Positions 34,472 through 43,019 of a DNA stretch of 64,000 nt are shown in pieces. This DNA is from Glycocaulis albus (GTDB taxonomy: Bacteria > Pseudomonadota > Alphaproteobacteria > Caulobacterales > Maricaulaceae). The stretch spans positions 84,383-148,382 of the forward strand of contig NZ_BMFS01000007.1 in NCBI RefSeq assembly GCF_014639075.1. Reading direction: 5' to 3'. A program made the translations under genes and the position numbers. The notes beneath the pieces were generated by a model that was not told the origin of the DNA, searched no databases, and worked only from the letters and a program-made list of their open reading frames with translations. Every line of letters begins with the position of its first letter. Positions within the stretch are counted from its first letter, which is position 1.

Positions 34472-35464
34472 CTATTCCAGCCCCAGAGCCTTTCGCAAAT
34501 ACCGGCCCGTCGCTTCCAGCTCGTGCCGCCCGGCACTGGACCTCGCGGCATGCAGGCCCGCCCGGTCCTTCTCAAAATCGGCGACCCAGCGCCGGGCAAA
34601 ATCACCCGATGTGACGTCGGTAACGATATCCTCGAAGACCGGCTTTACGGCCTCTGCAATCCGCGCCTCGACGCCGTGGGCGCCGAACTCGGCGGTGTCC
34701 GAGATGGCCGCGTACATGCCGGCAATCCCGCGCGTATGGATCAGCTCAGCGATATATTTCAGCTCGTGGACCGTATCGATATACGCCATGAGCGGGCTGA
34801 TGCCGGCGGCGACCAGCGTTTCATATCCCTGCCGGGCGAGCGCACACATCCCCCCGACCAGCACGGCCTGCTCGCCGAGAATGTCGGCCAGCGCCTCCTC
34901 GCGGAAGCTGGTGGAAAACACTCCTGCACGCCCGCAGCCGAGCCCTTTGAGATAGGCTTTCGCGACCGCTCCGGCTCTCCCTGACGCGTCCTGATGAACG
35001 GCCCAGAATCCTGTCAGCCCGCCACCCCGTTCAAAGCTGTCACGCACAGCGCCACCGGGGCCCTTGGCAGCGGCCAGAATGACGTCACAGTCGGCTGGCG
35101 GGTCAATCAGGCCGTATTCGATGGAGAAGCCGTGACAGAAGATGAGCCCCTGCCCCGGCTTGCGGTTAGGCGCGATATGGCTGTCCCAGATCGCGCCATG
35201 TGCCTCGTCCGCGGCCAGGATGGATACATAATCAGCGCGCGCGGCCGCCTCGTCGAGACTGACCACTTCAAACCCGTCGCTTCGTGCCTTCGCTCGGGAC
35301 GGTGAACCGTCCCGCAGCGCCACCAGTATGTGCTCCACGCCGCTATCTCGCAGGTTCAGCGCGTGGGAGCGGCCATGATTGCCGTAGCCGATTATGGCCA
35401 GCGCACACGCCTGCAGCGGCGCAAGGTCAATATCGCGGTCGTAGAGCGCGTCGGGCAGGGTCAT
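34472..35464 (-). CDS. Divergent ketol-acid reductoisomerase homologue (IlvC-like)
   Basis: A 330-residue protein collinear with class I KARI, which makes dihydroxy acids in Val/Ile synthesis with NADPH and Mg2+. Visible are the Rossmann motif IIGYGNHGRSHALNLRDSG, the phosphate loop LRDGSPSRAKARSDGFEV, FCHGFSIEYG (catalytic His), AAKGPGG (Lys), DILGEQAVL (first Mg-ligand Asp/Glu pair) and SDTAEFG (substrate Ser). In the second metal site the usual FECLHELK is IDTVHELK, so one glutamate ligand is aspartate. The ATG overlaps the miaA stop, an odd place for a housekeeping ilvC and without ilvN/ilvI nearby. It may be a paralogue with changed substrate; I leave the symbol empty. Confidence 0.75.
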   Translation of the reverse strand: MTLPDALYDRDIDLAPLQACALAIIGYGNHGRSHALNLRDSGVEHILVALRDGSPSRAKARSDGFEVVSLDEAAARADYVSILAADEAHGAIWDSHIAPNRKPGQGLIFCHGFSIEYGLIDPPADCDVILAAAKGPGGAVRDSFERGGGLTGFWAVHQDASGRAGAVAKAYLKGLGCGRAGVFSTSFREEALADILGEQAVLVGGMCALARQGYETLVAAGISPLMAYIDTVHELKYIAELIHTRGIAGMYAAISDTAEFGAHGVEARIAEAVKPVFEDIVTDVTSGDFARRWVADFEKDRAGLHAARSSAGRHELEATGRYLRKALGLE

Positions 35465-36387
35465 GGCGTATCCATATTCTCGAGGCTGGCAATCATGCGG
35501 GCAAAATTTTCGTCATGGCCGGGCGCATCCAGGCGAGTCCAGTCGGCATGCTGGTTGGCAAACCAGGTGAACTGGCGTTTGGCATAACGCCGGGAGTCGG
35601 TCTTCGCGCGCTCGACCGCTTCGGCGAGGCCAAGCTCGCCGTCCAGGTGCGCCAGTAACGGCCGGACACCAACCGCTTTCAGGGCGGGCAGCTGGCGATC
35701 CAGCCCGCGCGCATGCAGGGCTCGCGCTTCGGCCAACGCTCCGGCCTCCATCATACTGTCGAACCGCTGTTCTATGCGCGCATACAGCACGTCGCGATCC
35801 GGACGCAGCGCAAAGCCGGTCCAGCTGTCCGGCGCGATCAGCGGGCGCGTATCCGCATGAAGCGCGCTCAGCGGCTGCCCTGTAGTCCGCACCAGCTCGA
35901 TCAGCCGGACCAGGCGCTGGCGGTCACCGGGCTTGATCCGGCCGGCGCCTTCGGCGTCGAGCCGCTCCGCCTCCGCCCGCAGCGCAGCGCTTCCCGATTG
36001 CTCCAGCGCGCTGACCTCGGCGCGCACATTGGCCGGAATGTCCGGTGCGGGGGCGATGCCATCTATCAGGGTTTTGAAATAAAGCCCTGTGCCACCGGCG
36101 AAAATTGCTGGCGCGCCGCGTGCGCGAAGAGACCCCGCAACATCAAGGGCGGCACGCGCCCACCGGCCCGCGGACCAGCGCTCTGATGGATCGGCAACGC
36201 CGAACAGGTGATGCGGCACGCCTGCGCGTTCGGCCTCACCGGGTTGGGCGGACAATATGTCCAGCCCCCGGTAGAGCTGCATGGAATCAGCATTGATGAT
36301 CTCGCCGCCGATGCGCCGGGCCAGCGTGACCGCGAGCGCGGTCTTGCCGGATGCGGTCGGGCCGCCAATCAGGATGAAGGGCGGCAT
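35461..36387 (-). CDS. miaA: tRNA dimethylallyltransferase MiaA
   Basis: This enzyme adds the dimethylallyl group to A37 of UNN-decoding tRNAs. The 308-residue product starts at the ATG at 36387, which has GGAGGTGG just upstream (a TTG at 36402 is open but less likely). The P-loop GGPTASGKTALAVTLA, INADSMQLYRGLDILSAQP, VPHHLFGVADPSE, FAGGTGLYFKTLIDGI and the C-terminal RYAKRQFTWFANQ are MiaA signatures. In alphaproteobacteria miaA often lies near hfq; here it is 20 bp downstream of the degQ-like gene end and coupled by an ATGA overlap to the IlvC-like gene. Confidence 0.96.
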   Translation of the reverse strand: MPPFILIGGPTASGKTALAVTLARRIGGEIINADSMQLYRGLDILSAQPGEAERAGVPHHLFGVADPSERWSAGRWARAALDVAGSLRARGAPAIFAGGTGLYFKTLIDGIAPAPDIPANVRAEVSALEQSGSAALRAEAERLDAEGAGRIKPGDRQRLVRLIELVRTTGQPLSALHADTRPLIAPDSWTGFALRPDRDVLYARIEQRFDSMMEAGALAEARALHARGLDRQLPALKAVGVRPLLAHLDGELGLAEAVERAKTDSRRYAKRQFTWFANQHADWTRLDAPGHDENFARMIASLENMDTP

Positions 36388-36406
36388 GGCCACCTCCGGC
36401 AAAGCC

Positions 36407-37807
36407 TTATGGCCGAAGGCTCTGTAGAATGAACTGGCCCTGACGGTTCAGGCTGAACAGGACCGGGCGGCCGGTCTCGCCTGCCGCTGCCCGCGCAATC
36501 TGGCGTGCCTCATCCACTGTGCTGACCTGCGTCCACGCGATCTCTTCAACGACATCGCCCACACGCACCTTGCCTGCGGCGTCAGACCCCGGCTCAACGG
36601 CTGTGACAACCAGCCCGCGTGCGTCGGGATGCAGGCGGTGGGTACGGCGGAGCGCATCGGTTACCGGGGCCAGTGTCAGCCCGAAGACCGTACGCGATGA
36701 AGGCGTTATGCCGGGCGTATCTGCGTCGGATCCCACCGGGCGCGGCGGCGCAGCGTCCGGCTCATCAAGCCGTTGCACCTCGACTTCCAGTGTCAAGGGT
36801 TCGCCCCGGCGCAGAACATCGACGCTGACACGCGACCCGATGGCGGTATCAGCGACCATGCGCGGCAGACGCCTGTCGTCAGGCACCAGTTCGCCGTTGA
36901 AGGCGAGAATGAGATCACCGCGCTCCATGCCGGCGGCATAGGCCGGACCGTCAGGATCGACCCGGCTGACAATGGCGCCGCGCGGGCTGTTCAGGCCCAG
37001 CGCCTCGGCGGTGTCGGCGGTGACAGCCTGCACGTTCACGCCCAGCCAGCCGCGGCGGGTCTCGCCGAACTCTGCGAGCTGCCGGACGATGGGCGCGGCA
37101 ATGTTGGACGGGATGGAAAAGCTGATACCCACGCTCGCACCGGTCGGCGAGAAGATGGCCGTGTTCACGCCCACGACCTGCCCGTCCATGTTGAACAGCG
37201 GCCCGCCCGAATTGCCGCGATTGATGGCTACATCTGTCTGCAGATAGTCGTCATAGCGCCCGCCAATCTCGCGGCCCCGCGCGGATATGACACCCGCGGT
37301 GAGCGAGCCGCCAAGGCCGAACGGGTTACCGATGGCGATTACCCAGTCTCCGACCCGCGCGGCGTCGGAGTCGCCAAAGCGCACGAAGGGGAAATTGCCG
37401 CCACCGCCGCGAATACGCAGGACAGCCAGGTCTGTTGCCGGATCCACGCCGACTATGTCAGCCGGCAGGGTACGCCCGTCCGTGAAGACGACCTCCACCT
37501 CGTCCGCTTCCTCGATGACGTGATTGTTCGTCACGACCAGTCCGCGCGCATCGACAATGAAGCCTGAGCCCAGCGAGTTTGCGACGCGTGGATTGTCACC
37601 CAGCAGATCGTTGAAGCGCTCAAGAGGCGAACCGGGGGGAAAGGTTGGCAGGCTCGCATCTGCGCGCATGCGCTGGGCAGCGGAAATATTGACCACGGCC
37701 GGAGACAGCTGATCGGCCAGATCGCCAAACCCCTCACGGGGCTGGGCCAGCGCCGGAGGTACGAAAAGCAGGAAAGCGGCAGCGAGAACAGCCAGAACGG
37801 CACGCAT
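36407..37807 (-). CDS. degQ: DegP/DegQ-type periplasmic serine protease with two PDZ domains
   Basis: A 466-residue HtrA protease from the ATG at 37807 (GGAG upstream). Signal peptide MRAVLAVLAAAFLLFVPPALAQP with AxA-type cleavage before QPREG. The trypsin-like domain has the triad TNNHVIEEADE (His), DPATDLAVLRI (Asp) and NRGNSGGPLFN (Ser), followed by PDZ1 (GWLGVNVQAVTADTAEALGL ... GMERGDLILAFNGELV) and PDZ2 (GLVVTAVEPGSDAAGKVRVGDVVEEIAW). The open frame continues upstream through the DUF2065 gene but only as shadow sequence. It sits behind hflK-hflC-DUF2065, the conserved alphaproteobacterial protein-quality cluster. Confidence 0.94.
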   Translation of the reverse strand: MRAVLAVLAAAFLLFVPPALAQPREGFGDLADQLSPAVVNISAAQRMRADASLPTFPPGSPLERFNDLLGDNPRVANSLGSGFIVDARGLVVTNNHVIEEADEVEVVFTDGRTLPADIVGVDPATDLAVLRIRGGGGNFPFVRFGDSDAARVGDWVIAIGNPFGLGGSLTAGVISARGREIGGRYDDYLQTDVAINRGNSGGPLFNMDGQVVGVNTAIFSPTGASVGISFSIPSNIAAPIVRQLAEFGETRRGWLGVNVQAVTADTAEALGLNSPRGAIVSRVDPDGPAYAAGMERGDLILAFNGELVPDDRRLPRMVADTAIGSRVSVDVLRRGEPLTLEVEVQRLDEPDAAPPRPVGSDADTPGITPSSRTVFGLTLAPVTDALRRTHRLHPDARGLVVTAVEPGSDAAGKVRVGDVVEEIAWTQVSTVDEARQIARAAAGETGRPVLFSLNRQGQFILQSLRP

Positions 37808-37887
37808 GGGCGACTCCGGTAGCGAGGCGGACTTTATCAAGCTTAACGCGTTGTTTGCCTGCCAACACCCCCCATTGCAGGTGGCAT

Positions 37888-38082
37888 TCAGCCCATGGAC
37901 CGGCCCAGCCAGACCAGAATGACACCGGCCGCTACCGCGCCAATACCGGCCAGGCGGAGCGTGGCAGGCGGAACGCTGGCGGCCGTCTCGGCCATTTTCC
38001 GGGCAAGCGAGGGGGCCAGCGCGTAAAGAAGGCCTTCGGCGACCAGCACAAGGCCGATGGCCAGGACAATCCATACGAGCAT
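37888..38082 (-). CDS. DUF2065 (YjeT-like) small membrane protein
   Basis: A 64-residue protein with two membrane helices: MLVWIVLAIGLVLVAEGLLYALAPSLARKMAE and PPATLRLAGIGAVAAGVILVWLGR. This two-helix hairpin with LxxEGLxYALxPxxxRxM is the DUF2065 signature. DUF2065 genes characteristically follow hflC in proteobacteria, as here (18 bp after hflC). Function is unknown; a role with the HflKC/FtsH membrane platform is inferred from conserved neighbourhood. An 80-bp gap separates it from degQ. Confidence 0.85.
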   Translation of the reverse strand: MLVWIVLAIGLVLVAEGLLYALAPSLARKMAETAASVPPATLRLAGIGAVAAGVILVWLGRSMG

Positions 38083-38099
38083 GGCCCCTTTATCTCCCT

Positions 38100-38993
38100 C
38101 TAGTCGGGCGATCCCGCCTGGTTCTGGAAGTAGCGGAAGAATTCCGAATCCGGGCTGATCACGATCGGCGTATTGTCGCGCAATGCCTGATCATAGGCCA
38201 GCATGGACCGGTAGAAGGCGAAGAAGTCAGGGTCCTGCCCGTAGGCTTCGGCAAAGATGGCCGTACGGCGGCCATCGCCCTCACCGCGGATGCGCTCGGC
38301 TTCAGCCCGGGCGTTGGCCAGAATGACCACCGCTTCACGGTCCGCCTCGGCGCGGATCTGACGGGCACGCTCTTCACCCTGCGCACGGATAAGGGCCGCT
38401 TCCTGCTGACGTTCCGAACGCATGCGCTCGAAGACCCGGTCAGTGATCTGCTGAGGCAGGTCCGCCCGCAGAATGCGCACATCAATCACCTGGATACCGA
38501 TATCCTGGGTGGCGACCTGCGCTTCGGCGGCGAGGCGGATCCGGTTCATCACTTCGGCGCGCTGGCCGGAGATGACCTCGCTGGACGGGATCGACGCGAT
38601 AACACCGCGCAGCGAGTCGTCCATGATGGCCGACAGGCGCTGTTGCAGGCCGCGCTCGTCGCGCACCGTCTGGTAAACGCGCAGCGGATTGACGATGCGG
38701 TAGCGCAGGAAGGCATCCACCACGAGGCGTTCCTGGTCAGCGGCCAGAATCTCCGCCGGCGCCATGTTGAACTCGATATTGCGCTTGTCGAAATGCAGAA
38801 CGTCATCGACGAACGGGATCTTGAAATGGAGGCCGGGTTCTTCGTCACCCGGCTCATTGATGACGGCAACAGGATTACCCAGACGCAGCACCAGCGCAGA
38901 CTCGCGTTCTGACACGGTAAAAGTCGCCGACAGGCCGACAATCACCGCGATGGCGAGGATGACGGCGAGGCTGATCAATACGAAACGGGGCAT
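38100..38993 (-). CDS. hflC: HflC, FtsH-modulating SPFH-domain membrane protein
   Basis: A 297-residue protein with N-terminal anchor MPRFVLISLAVILAIAVIVGLSATF and the SPFH/band-7 domain VSERESALVLRLGNPVAVINEPGDEEPGLHFKIPFVDDVLHFDKRNIEF ... VDAFLRYRIVNPLRVYQTVRDERGLQQRLSAIMDDSLRGVIAS. The helical C-terminal part includes EERARQIRAEADREAVVILANARAEAERIRGEGDGRRTAIFAEAYGQDPDFFAFYRSM, characteristic of HflC. With HflK it forms a large periplasmic cage around FtsH. The ATG at 38993 lies one base after the hflK stop; the open frame upstream is hflK shadow. Confidence 0.96.
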   Translation of the reverse strand: MPRFVLISLAVILAIAVIVGLSATFTVSERESALVLRLGNPVAVINEPGDEEPGLHFKIPFVDDVLHFDKRNIEFNMAPAEILAADQERLVVDAFLRYRIVNPLRVYQTVRDERGLQQRLSAIMDDSLRGVIASIPSSEVISGQRAEVMNRIRLAAEAQVATQDIGIQVIDVRILRADLPQQITDRVFERMRSERQQEAALIRAQGEERARQIRAEADREAVVILANARAEAERIRGEGDGRRTAIFAEAYGQDPDFFAFYRSMLAYDQALRDNTPIVISPDSEFFRYFQNQAGSPD

Positions 38994-38994
38994 A

Positions 38995-40182
38995 TCAGCG
39001 GCCTCCCGTGCTGGAGGATGAACCGGACTGGGTGCGGGCCGGACTGCGGTCACGGCCCAGCTGGTCGAGAGGAAGATAGGGCACTGCGCCTCCTCCACTC
39101 TGCTGGTCGAGAATGATCAGCTCGGACCGGCCCAGCACCTGCTCCATGGTTTCAAGGAAGATGCGGCGGCGGGTAACATCCGGAGCCACACGGTACTCGG
39201 TGTAGATCTGGTTGAAGCGTGAGGCCTGGCCTTCAGCTTCCGCGATCACGCTTTCACGATAGCCGCGAGCCTCTTCCTGGAGACGCACCGCTGTACCGCG
39301 GGCTTCCGGTACGACCTGGTTGGCATGGGCCGTTGCCTGCAGCGCCGCACGCTCGGCGTCCTGGCGGGCGGCATCGACATCCCGGAAGGCGTCGATCACG
39401 CTGGCCGGTGCAGATGCTTCACGCAGCTGGACCTCCAGCACCTGTATGCCCGAATTATAGCTGCCAAGCGTATCCTGGATGATCTGACGGGTGCGCCGGG
39501 CCACTTCGGTACGGCCTTGTGTGATGATGGGCTGAAGCTCTGTCGTGCCGACCACTTCGCGCATCGCGCTTTCGGCAACCGCCTTCACCGTACCTTGCGG
39601 ATCGCGGATATTGAACAGGAAGTCACGCACGCCCTCGGGATAGGTCAGGTCGACGCGCCACTGAACAACGAAGTCGATCTCGACGATATTCTCGTCGCGC
39701 GTCAGCATCAGGGCTTCCTGCGGCGTCGCTCCGACAGCGACCTCATTGGTGGTCGTCACTTCCGGCAGAAGCACCGTCTCGAACGGTACGGGCAGCTTGA
39801 ACTGCAGGCCTGCGCCCGTCGTGCGGACATATTCGCCAAAGCGCAGGACAACGCCCGCCTGCTGCGGGCCGACGACATACCAGGCCGAACCGGGCCAGGC
39901 GAGCCAGACAAAGAAGATACCGGCTGCGATCAGGCCAAGGCCGGGACCGCCAGAGCCCTTGCCATCGCCAGAGCCGCCGAACATGCGCCGGATGCGGGCC
40001 TGCAGGCCGGCAATGAACTGTTCCAGATCGGGCTCGCCGCCACCCTGGCCATTGCCAGAGCCGCGCCGTCCGCCGCCGGGGCCCTGCCCCCACGGATTCT
40101 GGTTGTTATTGTTGCCGCGCCGTCCGCCGCCGCCAGAGCCCCAAGGCCCCCCGCCGCCGCCTGCATTATCGTTCCAGGGCAT
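38995..40182 (-). CDS. hflK: HflK, FtsH-modulating SPFH-domain membrane protein
   Basis: A 395-residue partner of HflC. The N-terminal ~65 residues are Gly/Asn/Arg-rich (MPWNDNAGGGGGPWGSGGG), the usual cytosolic HflK head, followed by EQFIAGLQARIRRMF, a membrane helix (GLGLIAAGIFFVWLAWPGSAWYVV) and the SPFH domain (GPQQAGVVLRFGEYVRTTGAGLQFKLPVPFETVLLPEV ... LMLTRDENIVEIDFVVQWRVDLTYPEGVRDFLFNIRDPQGTVKAVAESAMREVVG). The C-terminal coiled coil with GQASRFNQIYTEYRVAPDVTRRRIFLETMEQVLG is diagnostic. First gene of hflK-hflC-DUF2065-degQ. Confidence 0.96.
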   Translation of the reverse strand: MPWNDNAGGGGGPWGSGGGGRRGNNNNQNPWGQGPGGGRRGSGNGQGGGEPDLEQFIAGLQARIRRMFGGSGDGKGSGGPGLGLIAAGIFFVWLAWPGSAWYVVGPQQAGVVLRFGEYVRTTGAGLQFKLPVPFETVLLPEVTTTNEVAVGATPQEALMLTRDENIVEIDFVVQWRVDLTYPEGVRDFLFNIRDPQGTVKAVAESAMREVVGTTELQPIITQGRTEVARRTRQIIQDTLGSYNSGIQVLEVQLREASAPASVIDAFRDVDAARQDAERAALQATAHANQVVPEARGTAVRLQEEARGYRESVIAEAEGQASRFNQIYTEYRVAPDVTRRRIFLETMEQVLGRSELIILDQQSGGGAVPYLPLDQLGRDRSPARTQSGSSSSTGGR

Positions 40183-40245
40183 GTATTTCCTCGTAACGGA
40201 ATGGAATTCGTCTCGTGTTGCGATGATATGTGGACGGATCAGCCC

Positions 40246-40266
40246 GCCGGTTCAAGGAAAACCGGC
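40246..40266 (-). terminator. Hairpin downstream of folA
   Basis: GCCGGTT (40246-40252) pairs with AACCGGC (40260-40266) around a 7-nt loop, in the 106-bp gap between the folA stop and the hflK start. There is no clear U tract, so it is a weak or Rho-assisted terminator candidate for thyA-folA. Confidence 0.4.
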
Positions 40267-40288
40267 ACGCAGCGCAGTGGGCGATGCG

Positions 40289-40798
40289 TCACACCCGCTC
40301 CAGAACCCGCACCACTAATCCTGCATCGTCACCGGGCGCGGGGTCAAAATGCTCGGCGCTGACCTCGCGCCATTCAAGCGGATTAAGCATGGGGAAGTGC
40401 ACATCGCCCTCGGGTTCGAGGTCTACTTCGGTAAGGCAGATGCGCCCTGTCTCCGGCAGGAGCGCTGCATAGAGCGCCGCACCGCCAATCAGGCATACTT
40501 CCTGCGCGCCGTCCTTCGCCGCGACCTTCCGCGCAGCCGCCACCGCATCGCCCGCATTGGCGAAAACTTGCGCGCCTTCCAGTGCCGTGACGCTGCGTGA
40601 GACAACGAAATTGGCCCGGCCGGGCAAAGGCTTGCGCGGCAGGCTGTCCCAAGTCTTGCGGCCCATGATGACCGGCTTTCCAAGCGTGGTGGCCTTGAAG
40701 TTCTTCAAGTCTGACGGGATGCGCCATGGCAGGTCATTGCCCTGCCCGATGACGCCGTTCTTCGCGACCGCGACGACGATTGTAAGCGGGATGGTCAC
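40289..40798 (-). CDS. folA: Dihydrofolate reductase
   Basis: A 169-residue DHFR that regenerates tetrahydrofolate with NADPH. Key segments are [62 protein letters not shown] and [14 protein letters not shown]; the catalytic acid is the aspartate in PSDLKNFK, and GRKTWDSL contacts the cofactor. Length fits the family. The ATG overlaps the thyA stop (ATGA), so thymidylate synthesis and recycling of the dihydrofolate it produces are translationally coupled. Confidence 0.96.
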   Translation of the reverse strand: MTIPLTIVVAVAKNGVIGQGNDLPWRIPSDLKNFKATTLGKPVIMGRKTWDSLPRKPLPGRANFVVSRSVTALEGAQVFANAGDAVAAARKVAAKDGAQEVCLIGGAALYAALLPETGRICLTEVDLEPEGDVHFPMLNPLEWREVSAEHFDPAPGDDAGLVVRVLERV

Positions 40799-41637
40799 AC
40801 CGCCACCGGCGCGGAAATGCCCGGATGCGGGTCATAGCCGACGATCTCGATATCTTCGTACTCAAACGCGAAGAGATCGGTGACATCGGGGTTGAGCCTT
40901 AGCGTGGGCAGCGGGCGCGCGTCGCGGGCCAGCTGGCGCTGCACCTGCTCGACATGGTTTGAATAGATGTGCGCATCGCCAAATGTGTGGACGAACTCGC
41001 CGGGCTTCAGCCCCGTCGCCTGCGCCATCATAGCCAGCAACAGGGCATAGCTCGCGATATTGAACGGCACGCCGAGGAACAGGTCCGCGCTGCGCTGATA
41101 CAGCTGCAGGGAGAGCCGCCCGTTGGCGACATGGAACTGGAACAGGGTATGGCAGGGCGGCAGCGCCATGGAGGGCACATCGGCCGGGTTCCACGCAGAG
41201 AGCACAAGCCGGCGTGAAGCCGGATTGGCCTTTATCTGCTCCACAAGGTCAGCCAGCTGGTCGATCTCGCGCCCGTCAGGGGCGGTCCAGCGGCGCCATT
41301 GCTTGCCATAGACGGGGCCAAGCTCGCCGTTCTCATCTGCCCACTCATCCCAGATCGTGACACCGCGCTCCTGCAGCCATTTCACATTGGTCATCCCCTT
41401 GATGAACCAGAGGAGCTCGATGGCGATGGAGCGGAAATGCACTTTCTTGGTCGTCAGCAGCGGAAAACCATCGGCGAGATCACAGCGTATCTGACGGCCA
41501 AACACGGTGCGCGTACCGACCCCGGTGCGGTCGTCTGACGGCGTGCCATTGGCCATCACATCGCGCAACAAATCGAGATATGCCGCCTCGATGCCGTGGC
41601 GGTTCGTCTGCGCGGGATGATGTTCGGCAAGGGCCAT
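40795..41637 (-). CDS. thyA: Thymidylate synthase ThyA
   Basis: A 280-residue enzyme converting dUMP to dTMP using methylene-THF. Conserved blocks are [98 protein letters not shown] (catalytic Cys), [22 protein letters not shown] and [17 protein letters not shown] chose the ATG at 41637 (GGAG upstream); the N-terminus is about 16 residues longer than E. coli ThyA. Presence of ThyA means the flavin-dependent ThyX is not required. It is divergent from the VOC gene. Confidence 0.97.
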   Translation of the reverse strand: MALAEHHPAQTNRHGIEAAYLDLLRDVMANGTPSDDRTGVGTRTVFGRQIRCDLADGFPLLTTKKVHFRSIAIELLWFIKGMTNVKWLQERGVTIWDEWADENGELGPVYGKQWRRWTAPDGREIDQLADLVEQIKANPASRRLVLSAWNPADVPSMALPPCHTLFQFHVANGRLSLQLYQRSADLFLGVPFNIASYALLLAMMAQATGLKPGEFVHTFGDAHIYSNHVEQVQRQLARDARPLPTLRLNPDVTDLFAFEYEDIEIVGYDPHPGISAPVAV

Positions 41638-41654
41638 AGAGCGCTCCGGATTTG

Positions 41655-41667
41655 GTGCATGTTGCAC
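41655..41667. promoter_or_regulatory. Small inverted repeat in the thyA / VOC intergenic region
   Basis: GTGCA-TGT-TGCAC is a perfect inverted repeat 18 bp upstream of the thyA ATG in the 182-bp divergent gap. It could be an operator or a 5'-leader hairpin of thyA. No known regulator site is recognised; the remainder of the gap shows no gene. Confidence 0.25.
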
Positions 41668-41819
41668 TGTGATCCGATTCGACCGCACCGCTTGCCGCCG
41701 CACAACCCCATCAGCAGCACTTATGAACAGGATTTAATGCTCCGGACATCAAATCCCGCTTGCCCTGCCCTCGCACCGGTGCCAACTTGCCCGAACCGGA
41801 ACAAACAGGGAATATTTCA

Positions 41820-42200
41820 ATGATCGGATATGTAACGCTCGGCACGAATGACCTCCAAAAGGCGTGTGCCTTCTACGATGCCCTCGCCAAGGAACTCGAC
41901 ACGCCGCGCATGATGGAGTTCGACACATTCGTGGCCTGGGGCAAGCCTGGTGGTCAGGCCGGCATCGCCGCAACGAAGCCCTATGATGGCAATTCCGCTA
42001 CAGTCGGCAATGGCGTGATGGTGGCGCTGGAAGCGAAGGACAAAGAGCAGGTTCACCGGCTCTACGATATTGCGCTTGCCCATGGCGGCACGTGCGAGGG
42101 CAAGCCCGGCCCGCGCGGGGATAATTTCTACGCTGCCTATTTCCGGGACCCGGACGGCAACAAGCTGAATGCCTTTCTGATGACTGGCCCGCTCGGCTAG
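41820..42200 (+). CDS. VOC (glyoxalase/bleomycin resistance-like) family protein
   Basis: A 126-residue single-domain protein starting at the ATG at 41820 with AGGGAA upstream. MIGYVTLGTNDLQKACAFYDALAKEL is the first VOC beta-alpha module (metal-binding position usually His/Gln replaced by the Thr/Gly region), and NFYAAYFRDPDGNKLNAFLM is the second module with the terminal metal-ligand position. VAWGKPGGQAGIAATKPYDG and MVALEAKDKEQVHRLYDIALAHGGTCEGKPGPRG are typical of the YaeR/Glo_EDI subgroup. The substrate is unknown. Its TAG lies in the CTAG shared with the convergent DUF2459 gene. Confidence 0.85.
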   Translation: MIGYVTLGTNDLQKACAFYDALAKELDTPRMMEFDTFVAWGKPGGQAGIAATKPYDGNSATVGNGVMVALEAKDKEQVHRLYDIALAHGGTCEGKPGPRGDNFYAAYFRDPDGNKLNAFLMTGPLG

Positions 42201-42868
42201 CGGGCTTCCTCCCCGGAGGGCGGGCAGCGTGATGGCGCTGTCCGCTCCAGCCGGTTCAGGAGGCTGGAGGGCAGGAGATGCCCGCCTGCCCAGCCTACGT
42301 CCAGACCCGCCTCGCGCAGGCGCGCCGCCGTCCAGACATTGCAGGTCTGGAAGGCGTGATAGGACGAGCGGCCAGCCAGGAAGGCGCCCCCGCGCAGGTC
42401 CAGCCCGTCCGCTACCCGTAACGGATAGCCCTGCCCGTCCAGCGCCAGTTCGCTCTCGAGCGCACTTGCCAGAATGGCCAGGCTCTCACCGGAAAGCGCC
42501 ACGTCGCGATACTCGCTCAAATAGGCATCTCTGGGGTCGCGCTGCAGGGCAGCAACATGCATGACAGACGGCGTCGGCCAGCCAATGGCAGCGATACTGT
42601 TAAGCGGGTTCACGCCGGTCACATAGGCCGACGCGTCGCCCCAGCCGATGGCGAACCAGCGCGCACCGGGGAAGGCCGCGCGAAGGGGTCCGTCCTCCGC
42701 AAACGCCTCCGAAGAAAGGTAGTAATTGGCGTGCCAGCCATTGGAACTGACAGCTATCAGGTGGCAGTCAGCGGCATCTGGAGCGGCAACCGGTTCGGGC
42801 CGCGTGCATGCGGCCAGTCCCGGAATGAAAGCCGCCAGCAGACAAATCAGGCGCGTCAGACGGGTCAT
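42197..42868 (-). CDS. DUF2459 lipoprotein
   Basis: A 223-residue protein with signal peptide MTRLTRLICLLAAFIPGLAAC and lipobox GLAAC, so probably lipid-anchored. The body matches DUF2459: CHLIAVSSNGWHANYYLSSEAF, ARWFAIGWGDASAYVTGVNPLNSIAAIGWPTPSVMHVAAL, SYHAFQTCNVWTAARLREAGLDV. The family (once noted near urease genes) resembles NlpC/P60-like papain folds by the Asn-His/Cys pattern (SNGWH, QTCNVW), suggesting a cysteine amidase; this is inference. It is divergent from the tmRNA promoter and convergent with the VOC gene. Confidence 0.8.
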   Translation of the reverse strand: MTRLTRLICLLAAFIPGLAACTRPEPVAAPDAADCHLIAVSSNGWHANYYLSSEAFAEDGPLRAAFPGARWFAIGWGDASAYVTGVNPLNSIAAIGWPTPSVMHVAALQRDPRDAYLSEYRDVALSGESLAILASALESELALDGQGYPLRVADGLDLRGGAFLAGRSSYHAFQTCNVWTAARLREAGLDVGWAGGHLLPSSLLNRLERTAPSRCPPSGEEAR

Positions 42869-42872
42869 GCCC

Positions 42873-42901
42873 TTTCATACCACGCCCGAACGCTCTATAT
42901 T
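42873..42901 (+). promoter_or_regulatory. Putative promoter of the tmRNA gene
   Basis: A TATATT -10 (42896-42901) with a 17-bp spacer from a weak TTTCAT -35 (42873-42878) lies just before the acceptor piece of the permuted tmRNA. The expected transcript start is about 42907, which leaves the right length for an acceptor RNA of about 80 nt. Confidence 0.5.
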
Positions 42902-42905
42902 CAAG

Positions 42906-42988
42906 GTGTCCGCTTCGGCGGTCTATGGCGATAAACGTGCGTGTAATAACCAGACCGGACCCGGGTGCGATTCCCGGCGGCTCCACCA
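42906..42988 (+). ncRNA. ssrA: tmRNA acceptor piece (permuted ssrA gene)
   Basis: This is the 3' (alanyl acceptor) half of tmRNA, which in this lineage is encoded upstream of the coding half. The T arm is CCGGG-TGCGATT-CCCGG (42961-42977), followed directly by CGGCTCC, discriminator A and an encoded CCA ending at 42988. The seven-base acceptor strand CGGCTCC pairs with GGGGCCG at 43020-43026 (one G-U), the 5' end of the coding piece. The 5' boundary near 42906 is set from the promoter and is approximate. Separation of the halves by processing at the intervening loop (42989-43019) is as known for alphaproteobacterial two-piece tmRNA. Confidence 0.88.
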
Positions 42989-43019
42989 ATCTTCTTCCGC
43001 TGCGTTGGGCGGTGAGCAT

